A DNA stretch of 24,052 nucleotides from contig JBGSOF010000056.1 in assembly GCA_041739275.1 (NCBI GenBank), positions 1 to 24,052 on the forward strand, written 5' to 3'. The notes beneath the pieces were generated by a model. The model searched no databases. It worked only from the letters and a program-made list of their open reading frames with translations, and was not told where the DNA came from. Numbering within the stretch: position 1 is the stretch's first letter; each line of letters starts with the position of its first letter. This DNA is from WGMI01 sp041739275 (GTDB lineage: Bacteria > Bacteroidota > Bacteroidia > Flavobacteriales > Schleiferiaceae). Made by a program: the position numbers and the translations under genes. Shown here piece by piece: positions 23,847 to 24,052 of the stretch.

Positions 23847-24052
23847 GGGTCACAGGATGTTTCTGAGGAGAGGTGTTTCTTCATTCATTTCTAGGTTCTG
23901 CATTTTGGCGGAATAAGTCTTATGATTGTTTTAATAAACGAGGGTCTTCCAAAATATTTCTGGGTCTTCGGGTAGATGTATTCCGGCTACGCCGATGAGC
24001 ATTGTAAGATGGCCTACGCTGTTCATTCCCTCTCTACGACCTTGATGTGCAC
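23847..24052 (+). repeat. Dispersed repeat element, copy 2 (truncated by right window edge)
   Basis: It starts with GGGTCA, 10 variable bases and CTGAGGA, a degenerate form of the end motif of copy 1 (GGGTCA-N10-ATGGGGA). The stretch 23962-24052 is homologous to 2036-2125, including CGGCTACGCCG and the terminal TGATGTGCAC. Spacing between the end motif and GGGTCTTCG is 115 nt in both copies. The hairpin and right end found in copy 1 would lie beyond the window. No gene is visible. Confidence 0.7.

Overview
The window looks like a chromosomal segment of a Bacteroidota bacterium, probably a Flavobacteriales-like lineage with moderately high GC. Four things point there: a gliding-type secretion (T9SS) accessory gene of the DUF4835/PorD family, a very large T9SS cargo protein with a type A C-terminal sorting domain, a Bacteroidota-type omega subunit (rpoZ), and a bamD promoter that fits the Bacteroidota consensus (TTG, 18 nt, TAnnTTTG). 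The gene order bamD-rpoZ-coaBC-DUF4835-recN-(x)-fabI also recalls this phylum. I cannot name the genus.

Layout, left to right. (1) 1-1789, minus strand: ffh followed by folD, overlapping by ATGA; folD runs off the left edge. (2) 1790-2608: an 800-bp non-coding region holding a palindrome-rich repeat element (about 1921-2505) bracketed by two imperfect 36-nt direct repeats. A second copy of the element enters at 23847 and runs off the right edge. (3) 2609-3316, plus strand: a membrane-anchored DUF5715/M15-peptidase-like protein. (4) About 3317-6097: an accessory patch, AT-rich between about 3855 and 5590, with the C-terminal stump of a tyrosine recombinase, a small lipoprotein gene split by an in-frame TAA, a 359-residue lipoprotein of unknown function, and (minus strand) a C-terminal fragment that may come from a phage-like protein. 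(5) 6098-14631, minus strand: a compact housekeeping cluster, pyrD, HMG-CoA lyase, bamD, rpoZ, coaBC, porD-like, recN, fabI and a secreted CARDB-like protein, with four ATGA overlaps. (6) 14691-23729, minus strand: one 3012-residue T9SS-exported modular protein. (7) 23730-24052: its upstream region, including the partial second repeat element.

Functional themes. The cluster joins pyrimidine synthesis (pyrD), CoA synthesis (coaBC), leucine/HMG-CoA catabolism, fatty acid elongation (fabI), DNA repair (recN), transcription (rpoZ), outer-membrane assembly (bamD) and T9SS function (porD-like). The giant protein is a predicted client of the T9SS. It is built from 10 FN3, 7 MAM-like, 2 'FGDGW' and 4 PKD modules with cysteines at almost every module boundary, which suggests a long disulfide-stapled surface or secreted adhesin.

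The observations most worth following are the repeat element, which in both copies starts about 115-130 bp upstream of a minus-strand gene in the same orientation, the strict modular grammar of the giant protein, and the decayed mobile island. No rRNA, tRNA or CRISPR array was seen.
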